DNA of 25,444 nt from Propionibacteriaceae bacterium UBA5174 (GTDB taxonomy: Bacteria > Actinomycetota > Actinomycetes > Propionibacteriales > Propionibacteriaceae), in assembly GCA_002413345.1 (NCBI GenBank), contig DHWU01000052.1, positions 1 through 25,444 of the forward strand. The letters are read 5' to 3'. The notes under the pieces were generated by a model that worked only from the letters and a program-made list of their open reading frames with translations, was not told the DNA's origin and did no database searches. The position numbers were made by a program, and so were the translations under genes. Position 1 is the first letter of the stretch; each line of letters opens with the position of its first letter. Below are positions 17,507 through 24,498 of the stretch, piece by piece.

Positions 17507-18154
17507 CTAAAGCCGATCGCTGAGGAAACGCTTCGGAATCTCGCTGATTCGGCTTCGATCCCACTGCTTCGCCCAGCCCAGCGATTCAAACAGGCCATCG
17601 AGAAGGTAGGCGGTAAACCCCCACACGTAGAGTTCCCCGAACCAAAATCCTGGCCCGGTGAACCCGCTGGGATGCCGCCAGGTGTCCCGGTTGGCGGGAT
17701 CCAGCAATCCAGCCACCGGCACCTGGTGCACCGCGGCGATCTCTTCGGGATCACCGACCCCGAGCGTGCTGCCCCCGGGCCACCAGCCAACCACCGAAGT
17801 GACATCAAATCGGGTGCGCCGGATGCGCGCCTTGGGCAACGTGCCAAGCACCGCGACCTCTGCACTCGGCACGCCGACTTCTTCGCGAGCCTCACGGAGC
17901 GCGGCAGCGATTACGTCCAGGTCCTCGGCTTCGACCCGTCCACCCGGAAAAGCCACCTGCCCAGCGTGATGTCGCAGATCGGCACGTTTCTCCACCAGCA
18001 CCAAGTCGTGCCCGGTCAACCCTGGGCAGAACAGCACCAACACCGCCGCCGGGCGACCGCCGTGACCCTGGGCGCCGCCGCTGACGCCTGCAGCGTTCGG
18101 ATCAGCCAGAACCGACCGAACCGCGAGCAGGTCTTCGGGAATGGCGCTATTCAT
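17507..18154 (-). CDS. NUDIX hydrolase, CoA pyrophosphatase type
   Basis: A 215-residue protein. LRHHAGQVAFPGGRVEAED followed by AALREAREEVGV is the UPF0035/NUDT7-like signature plus Nudix box of coenzyme A diphosphatases, which cut CoA to phosphopantetheine and 3',5'-ADP. The equivalent gene in M. tuberculosis is Rv3672c. The start at 18154 overlaps the nth stop codon as ATGA, indicating coupling; longer in-frame starts inside nth are unlikely. A C-terminal segment (WGFTAYLLDGLFESLGW) is typical of the group. Substrate is inferred from the signature only. Confidence 0.88.
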   Translation of the reverse strand: MNSAIPEDLLAVRSVLADPNAAGVSGGAQGHGGRPAAVLVLFCPGLTGHDLVLVEKRADLRHHAGQVAFPGGRVEAEDLDVIAAALREAREEVGVPSAEVAVLGTLPKARIRRTRFDVTSVVGWWPGGSTLGVGDPEEIAAVHQVPVAGLLDPANRDTWRHPSGFTGPGFWFGELYVWGFTAYLLDGLFESLGWAKQWDRSRISEIPKRFLSDRL

Positions 18155-18846
18155 CGCCGCGGCTCCCGAATCAATTTCGCAGCAGTGGCCTCGTCGGTGG
18201 GGCCTTCGCCGAAAGCCGGGCAGTATTCGGCCACCGGACAGGCCCCGCACGCTGGACGCTGAGCATGACAGCAGCGGCGCCCGTGCCAGATCAACCGATG
18301 ATTAAGGGAGTTCCAATCGGCGCGATCAAATAGCTTCCCCACCTCGGCTTCAACCACCTCCGGTTTGGTGGATTTGGTCCAACCAAACCGACGCGACAGC
18401 CGAATGAAATGCGTGTCGGTGGTGATCGCCGGAACTGCAAAAGCATCACTGAGCACCACATTGGCGGTCTTGCGGCCCACGCCGGGCAGCGTCACCAGTT
18501 CGGCCAATGTCGCCGGCACCTGGCCAGCGAAATCTGCCAGCAACATGGCGCTGAGACCGAGTAACGACTCAGTCTTGGCCCTAAAAAAACCGGTGGAATG
18601 GATCAACTCTTCGACTTCGGCACGGTCGGCCGAGGCCAGAGCTGACGGATCGGGAAATCGGGCGAATAAGGCTGGGGTGACGGTGTTGACCCGCCGATCG
18701 GTGGACTGTGCGCTCAGTACCGTGGCGACCAGGAGTTGCCAGGCATCGGCATGGTCGAGTTCGCAATGGGCGTCGGGATAGGTCTGTGCGAGTAGGCGAT
18801 CGATCACCTCCGCCCGTTCAACCAACTCGCGCCGACTCTCGCTCAT
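18151..18846 (-). CDS. nth: Endonuclease III (DNA glycosylase/AP lyase)
   Basis: A 231-residue base-excision repair enzyme for oxidised pyrimidines. The helix-hairpin-helix LPGVGRKTANVVL carries catalytic Lys126, and catalytic Asp144 is in TTDTHFIRLSRRFGW. The C-terminal 4Fe-4S loop is complete (Cys193-X6-Cys200-X2-Cys203-X5-Cys209). The start codon shares its last-read base with the RidA stop (TGATG at 18846) and the stop overlaps the NUDIX start, so the three genes are translated as a chain. In mycobacteria crp lies just beyond nth; it is absent here. Confidence 0.97.
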   Translation of the reverse strand: MSESRRELVERAEVIDRLLAQTYPDAHCELDHADAWQLLVATVLSAQSTDRRVNTVTPALFARFPDPSALASADRAEVEELIHSTGFFRAKTESLLGLSAMLLADFAGQVPATLAELVTLPGVGRKTANVVLSDAFAVPAITTDTHFIRLSRRFGWTKSTKPEVVEAEVGKLFDRADWNSLNHRLIWHGRRCCHAQRPACGACPVAEYCPAFGEGPTDEATAAKLIREPRR

Positions 18847-19325
18847 CAGACCCCGGCAACCTCAACCAGTAACTCCACCTCAACCGGAGCGTCCAGTGGG
18901 AGCACTGCCACTCCGACCGCGCTTCTGGCATGAACGCCAGCATCACCGAAAATCTCTTGCAGCAACGCTGAGGCGCCATTGGCTACCAAAGGTTGTCCAA
19001 TGAAATCCGGGTCGCTGGCCACAAAGACCACCAGCTTCACTACCCGGCGAATCCCATCCAGCCCACCGGCCACTGACGCCGCAGCTGCGACCGCATTCAG
19101 CGCGGCGATCCGAGCCAATTCGGTGGCCTGCTCAGCCGACACCGCGGTGCCAACTTTGCCGGTTACAGCCAGCTTGCCGTCAACAAATGGCAACTGGCCG
19201 GCGGTGAACGCTTGCCCACCGGAGATCACCGCAGGCAGGTACGCAGCCACTGGCGTCGGCACCGGCGGCAGGCGCAGTCCGAGTTCGATCAGCCGCGCGG
19301 AGTGCGGGCGGTCTGAGACGCTCAT
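18846..19325 (-). CDS. RidA/YjgF-family protein
   Basis: A 159-residue protein with the RidA-type fold: AVISGGQAFTAGQLPFVDGKLAVTGKVG, then the helical segment, then GVHARSAVGVAVLPLDAPVEVELLVEV, which carries the conserved arginine (HARSAVGV). Family members hydrolyse reactive enamine/imine intermediates, but this long actinobacterial branch (Rv3678c type) is not well characterised. The ATG at 19325 overlaps the stop of the small DUF4177 gene as ATGA. Its stop overlaps nth. Confidence 0.88.
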   Translation of the reverse strand: MSVSDRPHSARLIELGLRLPPVPTPVAAYLPAVISGGQAFTAGQLPFVDGKLAVTGKVGTAVSAEQATELARIAALNAVAAAASVAGGLDGIRRVVKLVVFVASDPDFIGQPLVANGASALLQEIFGDAGVHARSAVGVAVLPLDAPVEVELLVEVAGV

Positions 19326-19477
19326 GCGCCGAGCGGTCGCTTGAAGTAGGCAACCAGATCGGCATTCGGACCAGGCACTATCTGAACCAGCTCCCATCCT
19401 TCGCTGCCCCAGTTATCCAAGATCTGCTTGGTGGCGTGGACCAGCACCGGAACGGTCACGTACTCCCATTTCGTCAT
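19322..19477 (-). CDS. Small DUF4177-family protein
   Basis: A 51-residue protein: MTKWEYVTVPVLVHATKQIL, then DNWGSEGWELVQIVPGP and a C-terminus AYFKRPLGA. The WEY...V...LN.WG..GWELV pattern is the DUF4177 signature, and the same small gene (Rv3678A) sits next to the RidA gene in M. tuberculosis. It is read here directly from the DNA; its stop overlaps the RidA start as ATGA. Function unknown. An AGG-containing stretch about 9 nt upstream is the only ribosome site. Confidence 0.85.
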   Translation of the reverse strand: MTKWEYVTVPVLVHATKQILDNWGSEGWELVQIVPGPNADLVAYFKRPLGA

Positions 19478-19498
19478 GCCCACAGCCTAATGCTGCCT

Positions 19499-19562
19499 CC
19501 AGCCTGTTCTTGGTGGCAGTGCGCTGGCTGCATTGCCGCGCCGACCACCAGTGCCAGGCTGG
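19499..19562 (-). repeat. Complex stem-loop between whiB and the DUF4177 gene
   Basis: CCAGCCTG (19499-19506) pairs with CAGGCTGG (19555-19562). After a symmetric 4 x 4 internal loop, TGGTGG (19511-19516) pairs with CCACCA (19545-19550). A short inner stem (GCG/GGC with GCC/CGC) is possible in the 28-nt loop. It could be a whiB transcript end, a structured 5' leader for the DUF4177-RidA-nth-NUDIX genes or an RNA stability element. No T-run follows. Confidence 0.6.
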
Positions 19563-19573
19563 CTTGGTTGTAA

Positions 19574-19855
19574 CTAGCTAGCGCAAGAGCTGCGCTTATC
19601 GGGACACAGCAGCGTGGTCCACGAAGTGATGTCGGTACGCTGCCGCAGCAGGCGCCTACGTTCACGCTCGGTCATACCGCCCCACACCCCCCACTCGATG
19701 CGGTTGTCTAGGGCTTCAGCTAAGCACTCGCCACGTACCGGGCAACCGCCACAGACTGTGCGGGCACGCTTTTGCTCAGCTCCATCAGGGAACAGTTCAT
19801 CCTGGAGACCTCGGCACTTTGCCTGCAGGGTCCAGTCATCGGTCTGGAGCGTCAT
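19574..19855 (-). CDS. WhiB-family iron-sulphur transcription regulator
   Basis: A 93-residue protein with the four WhiB cysteines at 14, 35, 38 and 44 (C-X20-C-X2-C-X5-C), which bind a 4Fe-4S cluster, followed by GVWGGMTERERRRLLRQR, the turn and basic tail used for sigma-factor and DNA contact. The position next to a class A PBP gene equals that of whiB4 beside ponA2 in mycobacteria, so it is probably the WhiB4 counterpart, a redox-responsive regulator. The start at 19855 has AAAGGA upstream; longer in-frame reading upstream is not WhiB-like. The name whiB4 is left out because orthology needs a tree. Confidence 0.92.
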   Translation of the reverse strand: MTLQTDDWTLQAKCRGLQDELFPDGAEQKRARTVCGGCPVRGECLAEALDNRIEWGVWGGMTERERRRLLRQRTDITSWTTLLCPDKRSSCAS

Positions 19856-20045
19856 TGCTCTCAATCCTTTCGGCGGGGGGCCAACGGGAGCGAACACCGT
19901 GCTCTTCGCTTCCTGCAGACCCAAGGCTATTCCTCCGGCTAGGCAATTGCCAGGACCCTCCCCCACCATCCCCACCTCAACTCCGTACACACCCAACTGG
20001 GGCCGTGACTGGGGGCGTTGCCACCAGTGACGTAGTCTTGTCGGC
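19856..20045. promoter_or_regulatory. Divergent region between whiB-like gene and ponA
   Basis: 190 bp carrying promoters for both directions. On the ponA side TAGTCT (20033-20038) sits 7 nt before the ATG and no Shine-Dalgarno is present, which suggests a leaderless ponA mRNA, although no good -35 partner is visible. On the whiB side the strongest feature is the AAAGGA ribosome site. Confidence 0.45.
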
Positions 20046-22370
20046 ATGCTGCTCGGCAAACGTCTTTACACCGCCCTAATGTTCGTCTTGGTTTCGATCC
20101 TGGGCGGCGTGCTGATGGCGGGTTTGCTGGTCCCCGTGGTGGGTATCGCCGCTAGTAGCGGCAGGGATGCAGTGTTAGGCGTCAACGACCTGCCCACCGA
20201 GTTAGAGGCCCCACCGCAGTGGGAACGCTCCAAGCTACTCAGCTCCGATAATAAGGTGCTGGCCTATTTCTACGACCAAAACCGGACCTATGTTTCCTTG
20301 GATAACATTTCGCCAACGATGCGAATGGCTCAAGTAGGCATTGAGGATCACCGCTTTTACGAGCACGGCGCACTAGATCTGACTGGCACGATGCGGGCCT
20401 TTGTCAGCACCAGCCAGGGCAACACCCAGGGCGGCTCCAGCCTCACCCAGCAGTACGTGCGCATGGTGTTAGTCGAGAAGGCCGAAGCCTCCAACGACGC
20501 CACTGCGAAGATTGCGGCCAAAGAAAACACGGTCGCTCGAAAGGTTCGCGAACTCCGTTATGCGATCGCCGTGGAGAAACAATTCAGCAAGGATCAGATC
20601 CTTGAGTTCTACCTGAATATGGCCTACTACGGCGACGGCGCCTACGGCGTCGAGGCCGCCGCCCGCCACTACTTCGGGGTTTCGGCTGCCAACCTCGACC
20701 TGGCTCAATCGGCGATGCTGGCTGGCCTAGTCCGCAACCCGGTCGCCACCAATCCCAAGACCCACACGGTCGCCGCCATTGAGCGGCGAAACAATGTGCT
20801 GGATCGCCTCACTGAACTCGACTTGGTCACCGCAGATCAGGCAACCGCGGCCAAGGCTGTTGGCTTTGACACTTCAAAGGTGGTCGACTCTCGCACGGGC
20901 TGCGCCAACTCCGAATTCGCCTTTGTGTGCGACTACGCCTACATGACCCTGTTGAACTCGCCGAGTCTGGGATCGACCGCGGAGGAGCGGAAGCAGCGGG
21001 TTTACCGCGGTGGGCTGACGATCAAAACTCAGATTGATACTGCTGCTCAGCGAGTTGCCCAAAAGGCGATCAGCAAGCAGGTTTCGGCTAAGGATCCAGT
21101 CATTTCAGTGGTGACCATGATTGAGCCTGGCACCGGCATGATCAAAGCAATGGCCCAGAGTCGCCCCGAAATGGGCACCAAGAAGGGGCAGACCTACTAC
21201 AACTATGCCGTCGGCTCCGACATGAATGGTGCAGATGGCTTCCAGGGCGGCTCTACGTTCAAGATGTTCGTCGCCGCAGCCGCTTTGGAGAACGGCTTCG
21301 GCGTCAATACCAGCTATCAAGTCGCTCAACGCCACGATTACAAAGGCGAAATATTTGACACCTGCGACGGGCCGGTGAAATGGCCAGTGAGTTGGCCGGT
21401 GAGCGGCACCGCCTCCGAGGTCGGCTCGTACAACATGCTTCGCGGGACAGCGCAGTCGGTGAACAACTACTTTGTTGCGTTGGAACAGTCCGTCGGCGTC
21501 TGCACTTCGGTGAAGATGGCCCAGCGAGTCGGACTGAAGATGGCCAACGGCGCCGACCTTGTCGCCACCCAGGGCAACTATCCTTCGTTCACTCTCGGCG
21601 CAGTTGAAGTCACGCCGCTGTCTTTGACTAACGCGTATGCAACCTTTGCTAATCGCGGTATCCACTGCGATCCAATAATCCTTCAGTCGATTACCACCGC
21701 CGATAGCACCAACTTGGAAGTCCCGTCGGCCAACTGTCAGCGAGTGGTGAGCCAAGGCGTCGCCGACGCAGTCAATGAGGTCTTCCAAACTCCCTACAGC
21801 AGCGGCACCCTCCGCAGTGCCAACATCTCGAACTACACCTTGGCCGGAAAGACGGGCACCGTCCCAGACAACAAGGCCGAGTGGACGGTGGCTTACACCC
21901 CGGACCTAGTCACTTCGGCCGTGATCAGCGTCGACAACAACCAGAAGAACTGGGGAAAGTTCTGGGCCGCACACCGCCGCAACTTGAATGGCCTCAGGCT
22001 GCCAGACTCGGGCACTACGCTCAGCGGCTTTGGTTCCGAGGTTGGGCGACTGATTGTCGCGCCCGCGATGAAGAAGGCGCTCGACGACCTCGATAAGCAC
22101 ACCAAATTCAGTGATCCACCAGCCTCAGTGCTTAACGGAGACACCGTCACCGTGCCCACTTGCACAGGACTTTCGGTTGACGCCTGCAAGAAGGCAGTCA
22201 CGAATGCCGGCTTCCGTGCGTACGTCAAGAAGACATCCTCAACCACCGTTGCCGCCGGTTCCATCATTGGCCTCACCGAGACTGGCAAGGCGGGTAAGGG
22301 CGTTCCGGTCGGCATCCTGCTCTCGACTGGGCCACCTACCGCTCCTGCACCCCCGGTTCCGAAGAAGTGA
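20046..22370 (+). CDS. ponA: Class A penicillin-binding protein (transglycosylase/transpeptidase) with PASTA domain
   Basis: A 774-residue bifunctional peptidoglycan synthase resembling mycobacterial PonA2. One membrane anchor lies at about 10-36. The GT51 domain has catalytic Glu100 in the EDHRFYEHG motif, GGSSLTQQYVR and the stretch RYAIAVEKQFSKDQILEFYLN. The transpeptidase has Ser403-X-X-Lys406 (GGSTFKMF), SVN at 471-473 and KTG at 602-604. A single PASTA domain occupies about 700-763 and a proline-rich tail ends the protein. The start codon has no Shine-Dalgarno sequence; a TAnnnT hexamer lies 7 nt upstream. Six cysteines in the extracellular part may form disulphides. The metallophosphoesterase gene overlaps its stop. 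Confidence 0.95.
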   Translation: MLLGKRLYTALMFVLVSILGGVLMAGLLVPVVGIAASSGRDAVLGVNDLPTELEAPPQWERSKLLSSDNKVLAYFYDQNRTYVSLDNISPTMRMAQVGIEDHRFYEHGALDLTGTMRAFVSTSQGNTQGGSSLTQQYVRMVLVEKAEASNDATAKIAAKENTVARKVRELRYAIAVEKQFSKDQILEFYLNMAYYGDGAYGVEAAARHYFGVSAANLDLAQSAMLAGLVRNPVATNPKTHTVAAIERRNNVLDRLTELDLVTADQATAAKAVGFDTSKVVDSRTGCANSEFAFVCDYAYMTLLNSPSLGSTAEERKQRVYRGGLTIKTQIDTAAQRVAQKAISKQVSAKDPVISVVTMIEPGTGMIKAMAQSRPEMGTKKGQTYYNYAVGSDMNGADGFQGGSTFKMFVAAAALENGFGVNTSYQVAQRHDYKGEIFDTCDGPVKWPVSWPVSGTASEVGSYNMLRGTAQSVNNYFVALEQSVGVCTSVKMAQRVGLKMANGADLVATQGNYPSFTLGAVEVTPLSLTNAYATFANRGIHCDPIILQSITTADSTNLEVPSANCQRVVSQGVADAVNEVFQTPYSSGTLRSANISNYTLAGKTGTVPDNKAEWTVAYTPDLVTSAVISVDNNQKNWGKFWAAHRRNLNGLRLPDSGTTLSGFGSEVGRLIVAPAMKKALDDLDKHTKFSDPPASVLNGDTVTVPTCTGLSVDACKKAVTNAGFRAYVKKTSSTTVAAGSIIGLTETGKAGKGVPVGILLSTGPPTAPAPPVPKK

Positions 22371-23275
22371 TCGCTAAGACTCTCCGGCGCCTCGGCATAA
22401 TCGGAGCGGCCTGTTTCGCCTATGGCGCGCTGGTCGAAGTCAGGGACTTTCGAGTTCGGCGGGTCACTCTGGACATCTTGCCGCCTGGGTCGCCAAGCCT
22501 GCGCGTACTGCATCTCTCTGATCTGCATCTGCTCGCCAGACAGTCAGCCAAGCTTCGGTTCGTCGAACAGCTTGCTGGCTTGGAACCAGATTTGGTGATC
22601 AATACCGGAGACAACATTGCCGAGCCTGAGGCTCTGCAACCGCTCTTGGAATCATTGGGACGCCTTCGCCAAGTGCCTGGGGTCTTCGTTTTCGGCTCCA
22701 ATGACTACGCGGGCCCGCACTTGGCTAACCCACTTGGCTACCTTCGTCGATCCTCCGGACATAACGGCGTAACTCCGAGCCGGACGCCGCTACCCACCCA
22801 GGCTCTTCGCGAAGGGCTCACCGGCCAGGGCTGGCGCGATCTCAATGGGCACCGCACCGCTTTGGAGGTGTGCGGACTCAACTTGGAGTTTCGCGGCACC
22901 GAAGACGCCCACCATGGACTCGACGATTACGAAAGTGTGGCTGGTCCGGCAAGTGCGAATGCCGATTTGAGCATCGGAGTCACCCACTCCCCGTATCGGC
23001 GAGTACTTGACGCAATGACCACCGACAAGGTGCAGCTGATCTTGGCCGGGCACACCCATGGTGGACAGGTGTGCGTGCCTGGCTATGGGGCACTCACCAC
23101 TAACTGCGATCTACCACCGGCCCAAGCCAAGGGCCTCAGCCCCTACCAGGGCTCCACCGGATCGTCCTGGTTGCATGTCTCAGGAGGCGTTGGCACCTCG
23201 CCGTATGCGCCATATCGCTTCGCCTGCCCACCTGAAGTGACCCTGCTTACGCTGCGTGCTGCGCCGAGTAGGTGA
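22367..23275 (+). CDS. Calcineurin-like metallophosphoesterase (YkuE/Rv3683 type)
   Basis: A 302-residue protein. An N-terminal hydrophobic stretch (LGIIGAACFAYGALVE) suggests membrane attachment. Metal-binding motifs: SDLHLL (D-X-H), TGDN (GD), GSND in place of the usual GNHD, THSP and GHTHGGQ. The GSND variant keeps Asn and Asp and I recall it in the Rv3683 group, so activity is not excluded. The GTG start overlaps the ponA stop as GTGA, and this PBP-phosphoesterase pairing is conserved in actinobacteria. A lipid-linked or cell-wall phosphate substrate is inference from context. Confidence 0.9.
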   Translation: MIAKTLRRLGIIGAACFAYGALVEVRDFRVRRVTLDILPPGSPSLRVLHLSDLHLLARQSAKLRFVEQLAGLEPDLVINTGDNIAEPEALQPLLESLGRLRQVPGVFVFGSNDYAGPHLANPLGYLRRSSGHNGVTPSRTPLPTQALREGLTGQGWRDLNGHRTALEVCGLNLEFRGTEDAHHGLDDYESVAGPASANADLSIGVTHSPYRRVLDAMTTDKVQLILAGHTHGGQVCVPGYGALTTNCDLPPAQAKGLSPYQGSTGSSWLHVSGGVGTSPYAPYRFACPPEVTLLTLRAAPSR

Positions 23276-23303
23276 GCCGGGCGCAGTTGGGCTAAACTGC
23301 CTG

Positions 23304-23328
23304 TCGGCCCTGACCCGTTCAGGGCCGA
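23304..23328 (+). repeat. 10-bp perfect inverted repeat directly upstream of tRNA-Pro
   Basis: TCGGCCCTGA (23304-23313) and TCAGGGCCGA (23319-23328) flank a 5-nt loop. The hairpin ends two bases before the mature tRNA 5' end and 29 bp after the phosphoesterase stop. TAAACT (23293-23298) just upstream could be the tRNA -10 box, which would put the hairpin in the precursor leader. Alternatively it is a terminator lacking a U-tract. Confidence 0.65.
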
Positions 23329-23329
23329 T

Positions 23330-23404
<75 letters not shown>

Positions 23405-23410
23405 GAATGT

Positions 23411-23456
23411 GATGAGTCGCGACATCGGTTACAGATGAGTAGCGACATAGGTGTCA
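23411..23456. repeat. Two tandem 23-bp imperfect direct repeats at the IS end
   Basis: Copies GATGAGTCGCGACATCGGTT+ACA (23411-23433) and GATGAGTAGCGACATAGGTG+TCA (23434-23456) differ at four positions. The second copy includes the transposase stop codon. Confidence 0.85.
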
Positions 23457-23558
23457 GGAGGAGCTCGGCCATCGGCCGGGCTCCTTTTGTCTGTTTGGCC
23501 AGTAGTTGCGGTTGGGGTTGATGGTGTGGGTGGCCAGGATCTCGCCGGTGTATGCATC
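23454..23558 (-). pseudogene. Transposase C-terminal fragment (IS481-like)
   Basis: 34 codons and a stop: DAYTGEILATHTINPNRNYW followed by PNRQKEPGRWPSSS. The pattern 'x-A-x-T-G-E-x-L-x-x-x-x-I-N/D-P-x-R-x-Y' near the end of the protein is characteristic of IS481-type DDE transposases. The catalytic domain is missing: the frame upstream (through SRVAK) is only a few codons long before similarity is lost. Non-functional relic. Confidence 0.6.
23460..23492 (+). terminator. Rho-independent terminator
   Basis: GGAGCTCGGCC (23460-23470), loop ATC, GGCCGGGCTCC (23474-23484), then TTTTGTCT. The 11-bp stem has one T-G wobble. It is the clearest intrinsic terminator in the window; in its present place it could end transcripts running out of tRNA-Pro, though it lies within the IS end and overlaps the transposase C-terminal codons on the other strand. 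Confidence 0.8.
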
Positions 23559-23684
23559 TTTCGCGACGCGACTGGGACAACAACCCCACGGACGCAACCC
23601 AGTTCACCCATCGCATGTACAGCATTCAGCCCCGCAGCGATTCGCCTGCCCCCTAACCGATCACAGGGCTCCGGTTCCCGACTC

Positions 23685-24498
23685 TCATTCCTGGACTGAT
23701 TCATCCTCGCTGCGAGACGCACCGGCTCCACGCGGGTAGAACGTTGTCGGCGCTTGGGTGCGGCTTGGTGTGCGCGCAGACGGCTGATTCCGATTCATCG
23801 CGCGGGCCAGCCTGGCAAGTCCCGTTTCCCACTCAGGCACCTGGTGGGCCACCACGGACTGCCTGACTGCCTCGATCCCCCGGGCCAGATGCTGGCGGTG
23901 CCGCTGAGTGAGCCCGGTGAAGTCGTCCTCGGGCACGATCATGGTGGTCAGCAGGGCGAAGTCGGCCTTGTGCCGTTCGTTGTCGCCGGAGGGCGCGCTC
24001 GTCGCTGCACCCTTCATAACCAGCGCCCCAACGAGATTGGGCCTGTGAACCCTGCCTGTGCGTCCGGCGACACTCACTTCGACCAGTTCGGATCTGCCAA
24101 GGGCCTGCTGCGTGCCGCTGGCTCCAACAGTTTTGCCGCCGGTGACTCCGGTCACACTTTGCGATCGGCCGAGGTTGGTTGCGATGAGCACGTCGATGAC
24201 GGCGTCACCGTCCCTCCAACGATGCTCATGGCCTTCGGCAGACACACCTTCTGACGTATAGCCCAGCTGCATCAGTTCCGAGGTGAACCGGGTCAGCATC
24301 TGTCGATCTGCCCTGATGTCGACCACGGTGCCGCCGTCCATAGTTGCCCGGTGGGGTTGTCGGCCACGTTTCAGCGCAGTGCAGATGAACCATTTGCCCG
24401 CCGACAAGGGTCCAACCTCCTGGGAGCCTGTCGCTGAGGGTGAACAGCGAGTGCCAAACGCGCTCCTGGGCAGCGGGCATGATCGGCATGGTGATCAT
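23685..24498 (-). pseudogene. AbiEii/MenT-like nucleotidyltransferase, disrupted by a +1 frameshift
   Basis: Two overlapping frames make one protein. The first (from the ATG at 24498) reads through GGWTLVGGQMVHLHCAE, then loses similarity. The second continues RGRQPHRATMDGGTVVDIRA. Removing one A from the AAA at 24369-24371 (minus strand) joins them into 270 residues. The fold signs are those of AbiEii-type nucleotidyltransferases: LVGG..MVHLH, R-A-T-x-D strand, a further acidic strand (AVIDVL), a conserved lysine (LVGALVMKGAA) and RHKADFALL. The active-site D-x-D appears as DGG. The start overlaps the HTH gene stop as ATGA, the usual toxin-after-antitoxin arrangement of AbiE. It could be a real pseudogene or a base-calling error. 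Confidence 0.65.

Larger units (their letters stand above)
23408..23574 (-). mobile_element. Terminal remnant of an IS481-like insertion sequence
   Basis: The element end starts about 4 bp after tRNA-Pro with TGTGATGAGTCGCGACATC. It carries two tandem 23-bp repeats (23411-23433 and 23434-23456; 19 of 23 identical) of the kind found as transposase-binding sites, then the 3' end of a transposase gene on the minus strand. The right boundary (about 23560-23575) is an estimate, set where transposase similarity fades. Family assignment rests on pattern memory, not a database match. Confidence 0.6.

Noticed and set aside
22367..23275. Loss of catalysis in the metallophosphoesterase because GNHD is GSND
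   Set aside because: The metal-binding Asn and Asp are kept and I recall the same sequence in the Rv3683-type group, so the change is likely family-typical.
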